Shown here: one piece after another, positions 53,725 to 63,769 of the stretch
Numbering within the stretch: the first letter of the stretch is position 1
How the letters are laid out: every line of letters starts with the position of its first letter
NCBI GenBank assembly: GCA_034231615.1
Contig: CM067310.1
Span: 7,610,010-7,674,009, forward strand
Direction of reading: 5' to 3'
Length of the DNA: 64,000 nucleotides
Source: Meghimatium bilineatum
Taxonomy: Eukaryota > Mollusca > Gastropoda > Stylommatophora > Philomycidae
Notes under the pieces: model-generated
Told to the model about the DNA's origin: nothing
Database searches by the model: none
The model's input: only the letters and a program-made list of their open reading frames with translations
Program-made: the position numbers and the translations under genes

Positions 53725-53930
53725 ATACAATTCATTCATTCATTTTCCTTTTGCGCTGAAGTTAGGGCAGAGGTCAGATCTCTCCAATTCTGTCTGTTCA
53801 AAGCTATTCTGTGCAGTTCTGGGATAGTATGGATATTGATTGTTTTACTTTCTCTAAGTATTGTTCTTCTGAGTGTTTCTTTTGGTCTACCCCTGGCTCT
53901 TTTGCCTGTAGGTATCCTGGTGTATACAAT
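53725..53930 (-). pseudogene. LINE 3' fragment with GAAT repeat tail
   Basis: Inverted copy of 42780-42940, with ATTCATTCATTCATTTTCC at its tail end. No intact frame. Confidence 0.5.
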
Positions 53931-54224
53931 GCTATCTCCATATTAACAATTCTCACAGATGAGTGCATCTGAGTTGTGTTATAGGCAGCCTTCAAGTCAA
54001 TCGCCACTGCACATATCTCTCTCCATAAGTGAATTACAACTGAAAATCTCATAAATATCAAAGATAGCTATATTACACCATATCTTTCTGTTTAAACTGC
54101 AGGCATACCCCTAAAAGTGTAGATATATCTACTGTTTTCAAAATGTGTGTTAGAATCATAGTCGTTGGATAACATCAAGTGTGTTTTTTAAGAACAGACT
54201 AGTTAAAGCTGTCAAATGGATATA

Positions 54225-54500
54225 TATCGTGACATATTCTTTCCAGAACGTTTTCTTCATCGTTGGTGCTCTGAACGCCTCTCTGATACGGGCAATCAGG
54301 GCTGAATTGGTTCATCGTCTTCTTGGTCTTCCTCTTCTTCTCTTTTCCGGCACTCTGCCCTCTAGAATCAGCCTTTCGATACCATCATGCGCTTTAAGTG
54401 TCCAAAATACTGTAGCTTCCTTCTTATGATGGTATTTAGAAGCAATCCTTCGTTTAGTTCTAGTAATTTCAAAACTTCAATGTTCTTCTTTTTCTCTGTC
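54225..54500 (-). pseudogene. LINE C-terminal fragment
   Basis: The minus strand gives a basic RKRRRPRRR-type segment and thumb-like remnants, similar to the 29570 fragment. Degraded. Confidence 0.5.
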
Positions 54501-54839
54501 CATGATGTTCGTATGATATATCTATTCGATTATAAAAGAATGATTCCATACAGTAATTTTTGAAGTTTATGTGAAGACCCTAATTTACTTCAGCATCAAC
54601 AACACATTGAATCGTTTACTATGTAGGTACAATAGGCCTAATGTGTCGTGTCACCAGTGGACTGCATGAGATGTGTTCTGGCTTCACGCTCGACTGACAG
54701 CCTGTTAGGCAGTCATAAAGTAGGTGATGTCATGCTGAGACTGTCTAAAAAAGCATGCCGGTCTTGTCTAACCATCTATACGTAAAGTCTGATGTTCGTC
54801 GAATAGTTTATCTGCCTACTGGGTAATGTAGGCAAACTC

Positions 54840-55270
54840 CAGCACCGGGCATGGTGAGACACACAGAAAACCATGATCATCCACTGCATCATACTTCACT
54901 TCCAGTCATCTCGATTCGCCTTGCTATTGGTTGTTTCAAATTAGGTCGACAAGAAAGTGAGGTCGACGCAAGCACAACTACTCTTCACTTTAATCAAAAT
55001 CCCCAGTACAAGTCATTTTTACACCCACGAAAATTCACCCGAAGAGAAAAGGTTTTCTCACTGACTCAGGAGCATAAAATGTACGCACACTCCTCGACAA
55101 TGACTCTAACAAATCCGTCTACAGTGGTCATTCCATGCCCGAACTGTCTAAGGATATTTACAGCTCGAATAGGGCTCATTAGTAATGCACGAACTATTAG
55201 GCATGACCATAACTTTAATCAATTTTCAAAAGTGGATGTAACAAATGGTCATCATCACTTGTGATGGACA
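54840..55270 (+). pseudogene. LINE 3' end with C2H2-like motif
   Basis: A 137-codon frame whose end reads PCPNCLRIFTARIGLISNAR then TIRHD, resembling the C2H2-type finger found at the end of some invertebrate LINE ORFs, then NGHHHL-stop. The ATGGTCATCATCA end is shared with 15480. The upstream half is not recognised. Confidence 0.5.
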
Positions 55271-55579
55271 AACCAACCACAGATATCTATATATATTGTA
55301 TTTTCTCTGCTTAGGCCTATGCTGTGAGGCGTTGCAGGATTGAATGACGATCGGTTTTCGGGCTATTGTATATTTCGTCGCTTGATAGGCCTATGCAGTA
55401 ATAACTGTCAGAATGTTGGTAACTACTCCTTCAATCTACCTTCTTCTTGGTTTTCCTCTGTATCTTGCGGTTACCATTTTCATGCTGTATCCTCTTGCGA
55501 CTGGCCAATAAGGGTTAATTCTCATTAGGCGAACCTTTTCAATCTCTGTTTAAAAAAAATATATTTTACCACTGATGTT

Positions 55580-55925
55580 GTTCCAACAGTTTGTATTCTT
55601 CTAATTTCTCACATGATCTCTTCTTGTTCTGCTTGCTGCTTTTCTTGGACATTTCACTTCACACGTAGTAAGCTTTCTTTCTTGTTCTTTAGTGTCCATG
55701 ACTGACATTGAAAACATAATGTTAGGATGAATGTATAATTTATGATTTGCCTTTTGGTTTCCATCGGGATAGATGTGGGTTTCAAAATTGGTTAAGTTCA
55801 TAATTTACCTAGGTGGCTTTTTAAATTCTTGTCTCGAACTCTCTGTCCATTCTTCCATCCACTGTGAAAATGCTCCCTAAATTGTTAAATTCCTACGCTT
55901 ATTTCAGTAGTTGACCATTAATTTT
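55580..55925 (-). pseudogene. LINE thumb/C-terminal remnant
   Basis: The minus strand reads NMMFSMSVMDTKEQERKLTT (partial) then EVKCPRKAASRTRRDHVRN, matching the MRCLRKVTGVTRRHRIRND segment of the 18923 family. Degraded. Confidence 0.5.
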
Positions 55926-56019
55926 TATGTTGATTGTATTTCGTTAAAGTGTAGATGGAAGATGAAAATACAAAATTATGCTAAGTCGGAGGTATCAATC
56001 TAATACATACATCACAGCC

Positions 56020-56108
56020 AAACTGTAAATACAATTACAGAACGTATTCTGCTCTTTGGACTACACCCTCAAACCTAAATGAGTTTGAGAATGAAGGCAG
56101 AATAACAT
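56020..56108 (+). mobile_element. SINE-B 3' fragment
   Basis: ACTGTAAATACAATTACAG to TTTGAGAATGAAGGCAGAA. Confidence 0.5.
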
Positions 56109-56109
56109 G

Positions 56110-57050
56110 TTAATGAAGTTTAGCTTTTGGTCTAAACGTCATTTTGGTTGTGTTTTCATACCATGTAGGGCCACAAAAAGACAATGACTAAAAATCTGGT
56201 AAACATCTGAACGTTTGCAAACATGGATGTCGGAGAGTTACTTTCGTTTAAGGTAAATTATTATATTTGTTCAAATGACTCCCAACTCCTGAATATAATT
56301 ATATTTCATTTATTTTTAACTTGTATATGACACTTATTTATTGCAGCAGCTATTGTATTAAGAATACAATAAAGGTGGTTTTATTTTTGGGTAAAAATAC
56401 AATTATAATTCCTACGATGTCTCACGACTGGAGGCTGGACCTGAATTCAGATTGAGAATGAAAATTGAATGAATGGGCCTACCCTACTACACTACACATA
56501 ACACACTAGTACAGTGCACACACTTTATTTTATTGATTTATAATACACAATTGAACAATCATTCAATAAGTATAAGTTAAATCATTCAACTTATTGTGAT
56601 GGTTAGTGATTTACATTTTATTGTCCAGTCAGTCACAGTAAAGTAATTATAAAATAAATTTATTATAAATAAATGGAAAGAACTGAAGATTTTGTCAAAT
56701 GAGAGGATGTGTAATGAAGAGGAGAACACTACACTAGTAGCATTAGTATAGTACTCAAAATACTTATCTGATACTGTTACTGAAGTGTACGTACTTAGTA
56801 CACTGTACTCTGCAGGGAGTTGAAAACTCTTCTACTAGTTGTAGTAGGCCCCTGTATGATTTATCATTATATTAGAGCACTAGGACTAGGGCCTAAATAA
56901 ACATGTTGGCAGCAACAGAGGATGGGACAGATTCATTGGGCAATAATCTAGTAAAATAATCTAGGCTAGATGTACCCAATGTATACTAACTATAGTGTAC
57001 ACCATACAATATACTGTACATTGCCACCTGCCCCATCATGGCAACCTTCT
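56110..57050. other. No gene seen
   Basis: AT-rich, repeat-poor DNA left of the LINE. Confidence 0.5.
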
Positions 57051-57055
57051 TGAAG

Positions 57056-57205
57056 TGGAGACGGATTTAGTTCAGCCAACAGAGGCAGGAAACTAAGACT
57101 GGTCGGGCCATCTCTTACATAGAGCAGGACCACAGTCCTGACCAAGCAAGTACAGGTGCTGAAGTTGGAGATACCAGGCCGAGACGTGCACTGTATAAAT
57201 AGTGG
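57056..57205 (+). repeat. Extra 5'-end module of the same LINE family
   Basis: Resembles 57338-57480 (TTAGTTCAGCCA, GGAAACTAAGACTGGTCGGG, GAGCAGGACCA, GTCCTG, GTGCTGAAG) but lies outside the target duplication and is not followed by coding sequence. It is either a solo 5' fragment or a short non-autonomous relative. Confidence 0.5.
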
Positions 57206-57304
57206 TTATGAGGTTTTGTTCTCACGTTTACTTTCCAATGTCACTCATCATGTGCCACATGCTCACAAGTTAAGACACATGGGTGACATCAAATTTTATT
57301 GATC

Positions 57305-57317
57305 ACTATGAAATACT
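57305..57317 (+). repeat. Target-site duplication, left copy
   Basis: ACTATGAAATACT, identical to 61369-61381. It defines the 5' terminus of the element as 57318. Confidence 0.5.
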
Positions 57318-57326
57318 CTCCATCGA

Positions 57327-57445
57327 GACCAGCACCGTGCAGAGGTGATGGGGCTTAGTTCAGCCATCAGGGGCTGGAAACTAAGACTGGTCGGGCAGTC
57401 CCACTCGAGCAGGACCATAGTCCTGCCCTAGTAAGCAGAGTGCTG
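57327..57445 (+). other. Structured 5' end of LINE RNA
   Basis: The following pairings are visible. GACCAG (57327) pairs with CTGGTC (57387) and encloses CTTAGTT (57354) pairing with AACTAAG (57379), with a further CAGCC/GGCTG helix inside. A separate perfect hairpin GCAGGAC-CATA-GTCCTGC lies at 57409-57426. GCAC (57332) could pair with GTGC (57440). The order resembles HDV-like/Pr77 ribozyme-promoter ends of trypanosome LINEs, but the junctions are not canonical, so function is speculative. Confidence 0.5.
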
Positions 57446-57486
57446 AAGACGGAGGCATCCAGCCAAAAGGCGCACAGATAATCAGG

Positions 57487-60400
57487 ATGCCACGCACAAA
57501 ACACAATGGAAACATGTCTACATCTATAAAAAGTTATGGTGCCTGCCCTGTGGCGGACGTTCAGGCAGGGACGGTGCCGGGCCCTATACCTCGAAAGGGC
57601 CCAACCTCAGTTACTGGAAGTCCTTCTCAATTGCCCCGAGGAGCCAGGAGGCAAGGGAATAGAGCTACTGGCCAAACAAACAAACGACCAATAAAAATAA
57701 TGCACTGGAATGCTGAGGGTGTCAACAGTAAAAGAGATGGATACAGCAAAAAATTGGAACTTGAAAATGTCCTCAGTGAAGAACAAGTTAACATATGCTG
57801 TATCCAAGAAACACACCTCAGCAGCGACATAGCCTTCAAAATCAGAGGCTACCAGTGCTACCGATCTGACCGAAAGGACAGGCGAAAGGGTGGAATTCTG
57901 ACACTTGTTAAAAACAATATCAGCGCATGTCAGCTTGAAGTATATATGGAAGGGGCAGAATACCAGATGCTCCACCTAAAAACAGACAGTGCAGAATTCC
58001 ATCTCCTGAACTACTACTGCCCAAATGATAAACCATTGGCACTAGACACAATTCCAGACAAAGAGAGACTTATGGTGTGTGGTGACTTCAACAGCCACTC
58101 TCAGAGCTGGGGCTACGATCATATTGACAAGAGAGGTGAGGAACTTGAGAGCTGGCAGGATGAAAATAATCTCATCCTTATTAACCAGCCAGCAGACTCG
58201 CCAACCTTCTACTCGAGAGCATGGCACACCACCTCTACACCAGACCTAGCATTTCACTCACCAGGCTTGGAATGGAACATCACACGTGTCGTTGGAAAGC
58301 AGCTTGGAGGTAGTGACCACAAACCAGTATTTCTGGAAATCCACAATGAATTTACCACGGACAGCAGCACGCTCACTAGGTGGAACTATAAAAGGGCAGA
58401 CTGGAAAATGTACCAGCATTTAACCAGTGTTCTAGCTAAGGACATGAACTTGGACAAAGACATCAATAGAGCAGTGAGTGAATTTAATAGATGTATACTA
58501 CATGCTGCTAGTAAAACCATACCCAGGGGGGCACGCAAAAACTACAAACCCTACTGGAATGATGAACTGGAAAAGCTGCAAAATGAGATGGAAACATCTA
58601 GACAGCAGGCTGAGAACAGACCTAGCCAAGAACATCACAACAAATATCAGCAAACAAAGGCTAAATTTCAAAGAGCCAAGTTACAAGCCAGACGGAGCAG
58701 CTGGAAAGAAAAAACAGAGTCGCTGAACCTAGAAAGAGATACTAGGAAATTATGGAAACTTGTAAAACAACTAAATGATGAAGGTACAGGGAGAAATACC
58801 AGGATCACACTTTATAAAGATAGAAACATTTTAACAGGTAAACATGCAGCTGATTACTTTGCAGATTCCTTTGCAGAAGACAATAACGTCAAAGTCAGCC
58901 CAGACAAACAACAGGAGGTTCGAGAGAACCAGCAAAACATTGGACAAGGTGAACCTATACCTGAAGTCATGGAGGCACCAATCACAATGAGAGAACTGGA
59001 TCATGCAATATCCAAATTAAAAATGAAAAAGTCCCCTGGAGCTGATGGAGTGTCCAATGAAATGATTAGAAACCTGGGAAGTGCAGCAAGAGCAAAGCTA
59101 CTGCAGATCTTTAACACAAGCTGGTCCACAGGAAATGTACCACAGGCATGGAGAGAAGCAATAATGATACCACTCCTCAAATCAGGAAAAGATGGCAACA
59201 CAGTCTCCAACTACAGGCCCATCAGCCTCACAAGCTGTCTATGTAAAACAATGGAACGCATTATCAATCTTAGGATGCAGTGGTACCTTGAAAGTGAAAA
59301 CCTTCTGGTATCACAGCAAGCAGGTTTCAGACAGTGCTACTCTACTGAAGATCAGGCAACCTACCTCTCCCAAGAGATTGAGGATGCCTTCCAAGAAAAG
59401 AAACTGGTACTAGCAGCATGGATAGACCTCAGGAAAGCATTTGATAAGGTCTGGAAAGAAGGGCTCCTAAAGAAATTGCGAAATTGCAGGGTTAGCTCAA
59501 GAATGTACAAATGGGTAAAAGCATACCTGCATAATAGAAGAGCCAGGGTACAATTAGATGGTCGCAAGAGCAAGAAAGTTCTACTGCGTCATGGAGTCCC
59601 CCAGGGAGGAGTCCTGTCACCCACACTTTTCTTGGTTTACATCAATGACCTAGTTGCTGAACTACCACACAGGATCAAAGTGGCAATGTATGCTGACGAC
59701 CTGGTGATCTGGTGCACGGAAGAACATGCAACAGTGGCCACTAAACAAATACAAAGAGCTATCGATGCCCTAACCTTATGGGCTAATAGATGGTGCGTCA
59801 GCATTAACACAGATAAGTGCAGCACTACACTCTTTACCCTCTCACCAAAACAAAAAGCTGGTCATATCAAGATAGATGGAGAGCTCTTGAAAGAAGACAA
59901 ACAACCCACATACCTCGGAGTTACTTTTGATAATAAGCTGACATGGAAGCAGCACATAAACAAAGCAACAACAAAAGCCAGGAGGAAGCTAGCTATCCTG
60001 AGAAAACTAAGTGGAACCACATGGGGAGCCAGTGGAAATATACTCAGTAAAGTTTACCAGCAAGGCATAAGACCACACCTGGAATACGGTTCAGCTGTGT
60101 GGTGTCCTGCATCAAACACCACATTACAAGATCTAGATAAAGTGCAAAACCAGGCACTTAGAATAATGTTGGGAGCAATGAAATCAACACCCATAGCAGA
60201 GATGCAGAAAATGGGAAGAATGCAAACACTTGGCGAACGCAGAGACACAAAAGTACTAATTCAAGCAGAAAAGTTTCAGTGTATGCCAAGTCATCCAATG
60301 AAGGAAAGATTCCAAAATCTAGCAATGGGACGACTGAAAAGGAGCAGCTTTATCCATCAAGCTAAACGACTCCGTAGACAACTTACAGACCTACCTGAAG

Positions 60401-60576
60401 TTGACAGCCCCTTAAGGTCTGTACCAGAGCAAACCCCGTGGAGTGAAAGCCATGGAATGCCAATATACATTCAGACCCATGTGAAAGGAATACTAAGCGA
60501 GGACGAACAGAACAGTGTGCAGCGAATGACAGTCACCCTCAGTTTCCTGGATGAGGAATATCCACAAGATATATAG
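57487..60576 (+). CDS. LINE endonuclease-reverse transcriptase
   Basis: A 1029-residue product. An AP-like endonuclease spans about residues 68-285: HWNAEG (N75), IQETHL (E108), CGDFNSHSQSWG (D200, N202), TPDLAF (D253) and GSDHKP (H278), so the catalytic set appears complete. Reverse transcriptase spans about 510-780: NYRPISLTS, motif A AAWIDLRKAFDKVW (D647), HGVPQGGVLSP, and YADD at 735-738. The thumb region contains TYLGVTFDNKLTW. The first 67 residues are Pro/Arg/Gly-rich and lack a zinc knuckle. The ATG at 57487 is the first in frame. The frame ends in TAG, but the same frame continues into RNase H. Confidence 0.5.
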   Translation: MPRTKHNGNMSTSIKSYGACPVADVQAGTVPGPIPRKGPTSVTGSPSQLPRGARRQGNRATGQTNKRPIKIMHWNAEGVNSKRDGYSKKLELENVLSEEQVNICCIQETHLSSDIAFKIRGYQCYRSDRKDRRKGGILTLVKNNISACQLEVYMEGAEYQMLHLKTDSAEFHLLNYYCPNDKPLALDTIPDKERLMVCGDFNSHSQSWGYDHIDKRGEELESWQDENNLILINQPADSPTFYSRAWHTTSTPDLAFHSPGLEWNITRVVGKQLGGSDHKPVFLEIHNEFTTDSSTLTRWNYKRADWKMYQHLTSVLAKDMNLDKDINRAVSEFNRCILHAASKTIPRGARKNYKPYWNDELEKLQNEMETSRQQAENRPSQEHHNKYQQTKAKFQRAKLQARRSSWKEKTESLNLERDTRKLWKLVKQLNDEGTGRNTRITLYKDRNILTGKHAADYFADSFAEDNNVKVSPDKQQEVRENQQNIGQGEPIPEVMEAPITMRELDHAISKLKMKKSPGADGVSNEMIRNLGSAARAKLLQIFNTSWSTGNVPQAWREAIMIPLLKSGKDGNTVSNYRPISLTSCLCKTMERIINLRMQWYLESENLLVSQQAGFRQCYSTEDQATYLSQEIEDAFQEKKLVLAAWIDLRKAFDKVWKEGLLKKLRNCRVSSRMYKWVKAYLHNRRARVQLDGRKSKKVLLRHGVPQGGVLSPTLFLVYINDLVAELPHRIKVAMYADDLVIWCTEEHATVATKQIQRAIDALTLWANRWCVSINTDKCSTTLFTLSPKQKAGHIKIDGELLKEDKQPTYLGVTFDNKLTWKQHINKATTKARRKLAILRKLSGTTWGASGNILSKVYQQGIRPHLEYGSAVWCPASNTTLQDLDKVQNQALRIMLGAMKSTPIAEMQKMGRMQTLGERRDTKVLIQAEKFQCMPSHPMKERFQNLAMGRLKRSSFIHQAKRLRRQLTDLPEVDSPLRSVPEQTPWSESHGMPIYIQTHVKGILSEDEQNSVQRMTVTLSFLDEEYPQDI

Positions 60577-60582
60577 GTCAGA

Positions 60583-61338
60583 GTGTACACAGATGGGTCA
60601 GCACAGAATGCTGTGAGGAATGGAGGTGCAGGTGTATATATAGAATATCCACACAAGCCTAGAGATACAATCAGAACACCGACAGGAAAATTCTGCAATA
60701 ATTATGATGCAGAAATCCAGGCAATTAGTGTGGCAGCTAAAAAACTGCTGAACTCCAACTCTGACCTACAGCCTGTGGTATTCCTGACAGATGCAAGGTC
60801 AGTGCTTCAAGCTCTCCAGTCTGGAAAACTAACAGACTTAAAAAAACTACTTAGCGAATTGTCTTACCAGTATAGGGTAACCATGCAGTGGATACCCTCT
60901 CACTGTGGAATACCAGGAAATGAAAAAGCAGACCAACTGGCTAAGGAAGGTGCTGCCGAAGACCAACCAGATATACCAATCACCTACCATCAGAAAAAAC
61001 AGATGATAAAGTCAACAAGAAAGCCACAAACACCAACACAAGATGACTATCACAATATGAACAGATCAGAACAAGTTATAATTCTACGTCTCAGAACAGG
61101 ACACAACCGACTCCGCAGTCACATGTATACAAAGTTCAAGATTGGCAACACGGCCATGTGTACATGTGGACAGGCAGCACAGAGTGCCAAACATATACTT
61201 CAAGAGTGTTCTGAGCATGAAACGCTGAGGCAGACATATTGGCCAGAGGAAACAACACTGGAATCAAAGCTCTATGGGACACTGTATGAACTACAAAAGA
61301 CAGTGAGTTTTATTAAGGAGACAGAATTACAGATATAG
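60583..61338 (+). CDS. LINE RNase H and C-terminal zinc knuckle (same frame after TAG)
   Basis: Continues the upstream frame after one TAG; 60583 is a GTG, not a convincing start. RNase H catalytic residues are present: YTDGSA (D4), DAEIQA (E44), LTDARS (D70), and SHCGIPGNEKADQLA (H107, D117). A knuckle C-X-C-X8-H-X4-C follows at residues 193-209. The frame ends in ELQI-stop about 30 bases before the GAA tail. It could be made by stop readthrough, reinitiation, or not at all if the TAG is a mutation. Confidence 0.5.
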   Translation: MYTDGSAQNAVRNGGAGVYIEYPHKPRDTIRTPTGKFCNNYDAEIQAISVAAKKLLNSNSDLQPVVFLTDARSVLQALQSGKLTDLKKLLSELSYQYRVTMQWIPSHCGIPGNEKADQLAKEGAAEDQPDIPITYHQKKQMIKSTRKPQTPTQDDYHNMNRSEQVIILRLRTGHNRLRSHMYTKFKIGNTAMCTCGQAAQSAKHILQECSEHETLRQTYWPEETTLESKLYGTLYELQKTVSFIKETELQI

Positions 61339-61368
61339 ACATGTTTCAAGTGAACGAAAGAAGAAGAA

Positions 61369-61381
61369 ACTATGAAATACT
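61369..61381 (+). repeat. Target-site duplication, right copy
   Basis: Identical 13-base partner directly after the GAA tail of the LINE. Confidence 0.5.
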
Positions 61382-61384
61382 GCA

Positions 61385-62890
61385 TTTCAAGTTCACAAAT
61401 GGTACAACACTCAAAATGACTGTAATATTATAGGCTATGCTGACCGTGTGGTGCTATAGTAATTAGCAAGTCATTATTAATCAGCAAGACCCTCAGATGA
61501 TATTACTTGCTCCCAGGTGATTTGTCCAGAACTATAGTTGAGACACATCTATACTGATTCTAAAACAGAAGTGCCATACCTTATTATAACTCAGGCTTTT
61601 TTCTCCAGTGTCTATCACACAATTGTCTTTGCAAGGCCAAGCATGTCTTCATAGGTTTTGAAGTCCTGAAAAAATCTCCTGTTCTATCCACGATAGAAAG
61701 GTGCAGTTTGCTTACTTTCATACCAGATGCGATCTTGACCTTACAGACTCTACAGGTGCAATACTGCACCGAAGAATTACGCTCTTGGGGGCCTGTAGGG
61801 GCGCAATGACGCCCATTACTATGGCCCAATTCCCAAGTACGGCAGTTGACAAAGTAATGTTGCCATGACATAGAATTCCTGTAAAACCAAGCTAGGAATA
61901 TGTCACAGTGTAAAGGTAAAATTCCTTTACACATTACGATTGTAAGAGGGAGAAAGCTGGCTGATTTTTGTAAACTGATTTCTAGAACAGCAACTGCGGA
62001 TTTCCATCACCATATTTTACTATCAAATGTAGTACCCCATGTCATGGTTCATCATAATCATTGTGATAAGTAATATCTACATGTTTTAGTTGTTATATTA
62101 TTAGAATCATTTAGAATGTTCGTTTATTCATTGAAAAACAACATGTATCAGAGGCTCCACGTGTCAGCATGTGTATGTAGTCGCATACTCCATGTGTAAG
62201 TCCGGCTAGGCCTAGTCTTGAATGAACGATGATGTATGCGATTTCTTAACGCTTTATTAATTTCTTTAGTCTATATTATGTTAGTTTGGATATGAAATAA
62301 CATCTATACAACAGGAATAGGTACCGGTATATAAGAGGATTTTATCAATGTTGCCATACATTTTTCTATTAGTGCTGTCAAGAAATTATATTTGCGATTT
62401 TTTAAATGGCATTTAAAGTTTTTCCCCCAATTTTCAACTTCACAACTGTCATATCACACATACATCCCAAAAAAAACTTATTATATGCATTATTCACTCC
62501 TTTATTTACATGTACTAAAATCATTTTGATATCTTTACAAACAAAAAGTTATCACTCACCAAAAAATTATGCACATTGCAAAAAACTTCAGGCCTAGGGG
62601 AAATTGTGTAATTTTACTTAAGAATCCTAAAGTTTAAACTCACTTCTAGAACATTTTTCCCCTTGCTAAGTTTTCTTAACTCTGCCCTAAACTAGATTAC
62701 CTCTTGCCACATTACGCCTCTAAACTAAAGCTGATGACCTGTTGCTAACTTTTGGCTCCCCTACCTCAGACGCACTAAAGAATTATCCTCTGTTTTTCTC
62801 TAAACTCCCACTTCATCTTTTCTCTTACTTGACCATTGTTCTCTGAAAAGCAAAGCCTCCACAGGGAATCTTTGATCTGATTCACTGATC
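61385..62890. other. Intergenic, no certain gene
   Basis: Apart from the Cys-rich frame at 61584, no recognised feature or repeat. Confidence 0.5.
61584..61934 (-). other. Unidentified Cys-rich open frame
   Basis: 116 codons, with CTCRVCKVKIASGMKVSKLH and a later CDRHW. The C-X2-C-X2-K-I-X2-G pattern is loosely reminiscent of PARP-type fingers, but no full motif is present. It could be an exon or chance; no splice partners found. Confidence 0.5.
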
Positions 62891-62894
62891 CCAC

Positions 62895-63115
62895 ATCCAC
62901 CGTAAAGATAAAGGTAGGTCCCATGGCATCTACCGTCGGGGATGAAGATAACTCTTCATGTACTAAGCTGTAGCAACTATTTGGTGGGGTGGCCAGTTCC
63001 CTTCCTTGCTGTTTTTTTTACCTTTCCTAACTCATGCGTCAGGTACTCATTTACAGCTGAGTCGACTGGAAGAGTGGTTGTGTCAAGTGAGAAATCCCAA
63101 CCCGGATTTACACCA
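62895..63115 (-). mobile_element. SINE, third family
   Basis: Starts near CCACCGTAAAGATAAAGG; ends at AATCCCAACCCGGATTTAC. Confidence 0.5.
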
Positions 63116-63391
63116 TAGTTCATCCACCATAGTTCTTGGATATCTTTATGCAATAATGAGGCATTAGTCTTTAGAGGGATCATACCATATTTCACACTCA
63201 TGTGAGCCGTATTACATAATTCCCTACCAATTCACACAGTAACAGTAAAGCTAAGCCCTATTGTTTACATACATCGGCAGTCAACTCATTAAAACACTTC
63301 AGGTATCAAACTGCCAGCATGTTTGTAACTGAGGTAACAAAAATTGGTAGCATATCCTATCTAGGACGTAGCTATCAACCCAGCATTTGTT

Positions 63392-63502
63392 GGCTGTGGT
63401 GATTTTCTAGGCAATATAAATACGTTCAGTAGGTTGCCATTGCTTTCTGAACGGTCCGGATGCACAATTGCCTGTGGATCGAACTCGGTACCTTTGCCGT
63501 AA
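63392..63502 (+). repeat. Dispersed repeat, partner of 6035-6150
   Basis: Same orientation, about 85 percent similar by eye. Confidence 0.5.
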
Positions 63503-63769
63503 GGTAACGAAAAGGGGGCATAAATATCAATATATTCAGATTTGGTATCGCCATTACTGGTACACCCTAGCAACAGTTATACGCTAAACATTTTATTATT
63601 TGCATCCACTAGTTTGTCAGTGTTTTTTAAAATTTTTATGATGTATAACTGCATACAGTTGAAATTGAATCAGGTACCTTGGCTGTTTGAGATGTGCTCA
63701 CTACCTCTCAGTCACAGGGCAGGGCAAAAATATGAATAAAATGTTTAATTCCAATGTCATCCATGAGTT

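Larger units (their letters stand above)
57318..61368 (+). mobile_element. Full-length non-LTR retrotransposon with 13-base target duplication
   Basis: A 4051-base element flanked by ACTATGAAATACT at 57305-57317 and 61369-61381. The 5' untranslated region is about 170 bases; then comes one long frame (endonuclease, reverse transcriptase), an in-frame TAG at 60574, and RNase H with a zinc knuckle in the same frame. The 3' end is a short untranslated stretch finishing in a GAAGAAGAA tail. There is no ORF1/gag-like frame, so it resembles single-ORF LINEs with RNase H (I/Ingi-like group; assignment inferred). It lies upstream of the ZC3H18 start and on the opposite strand. Confidence 0.5.
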
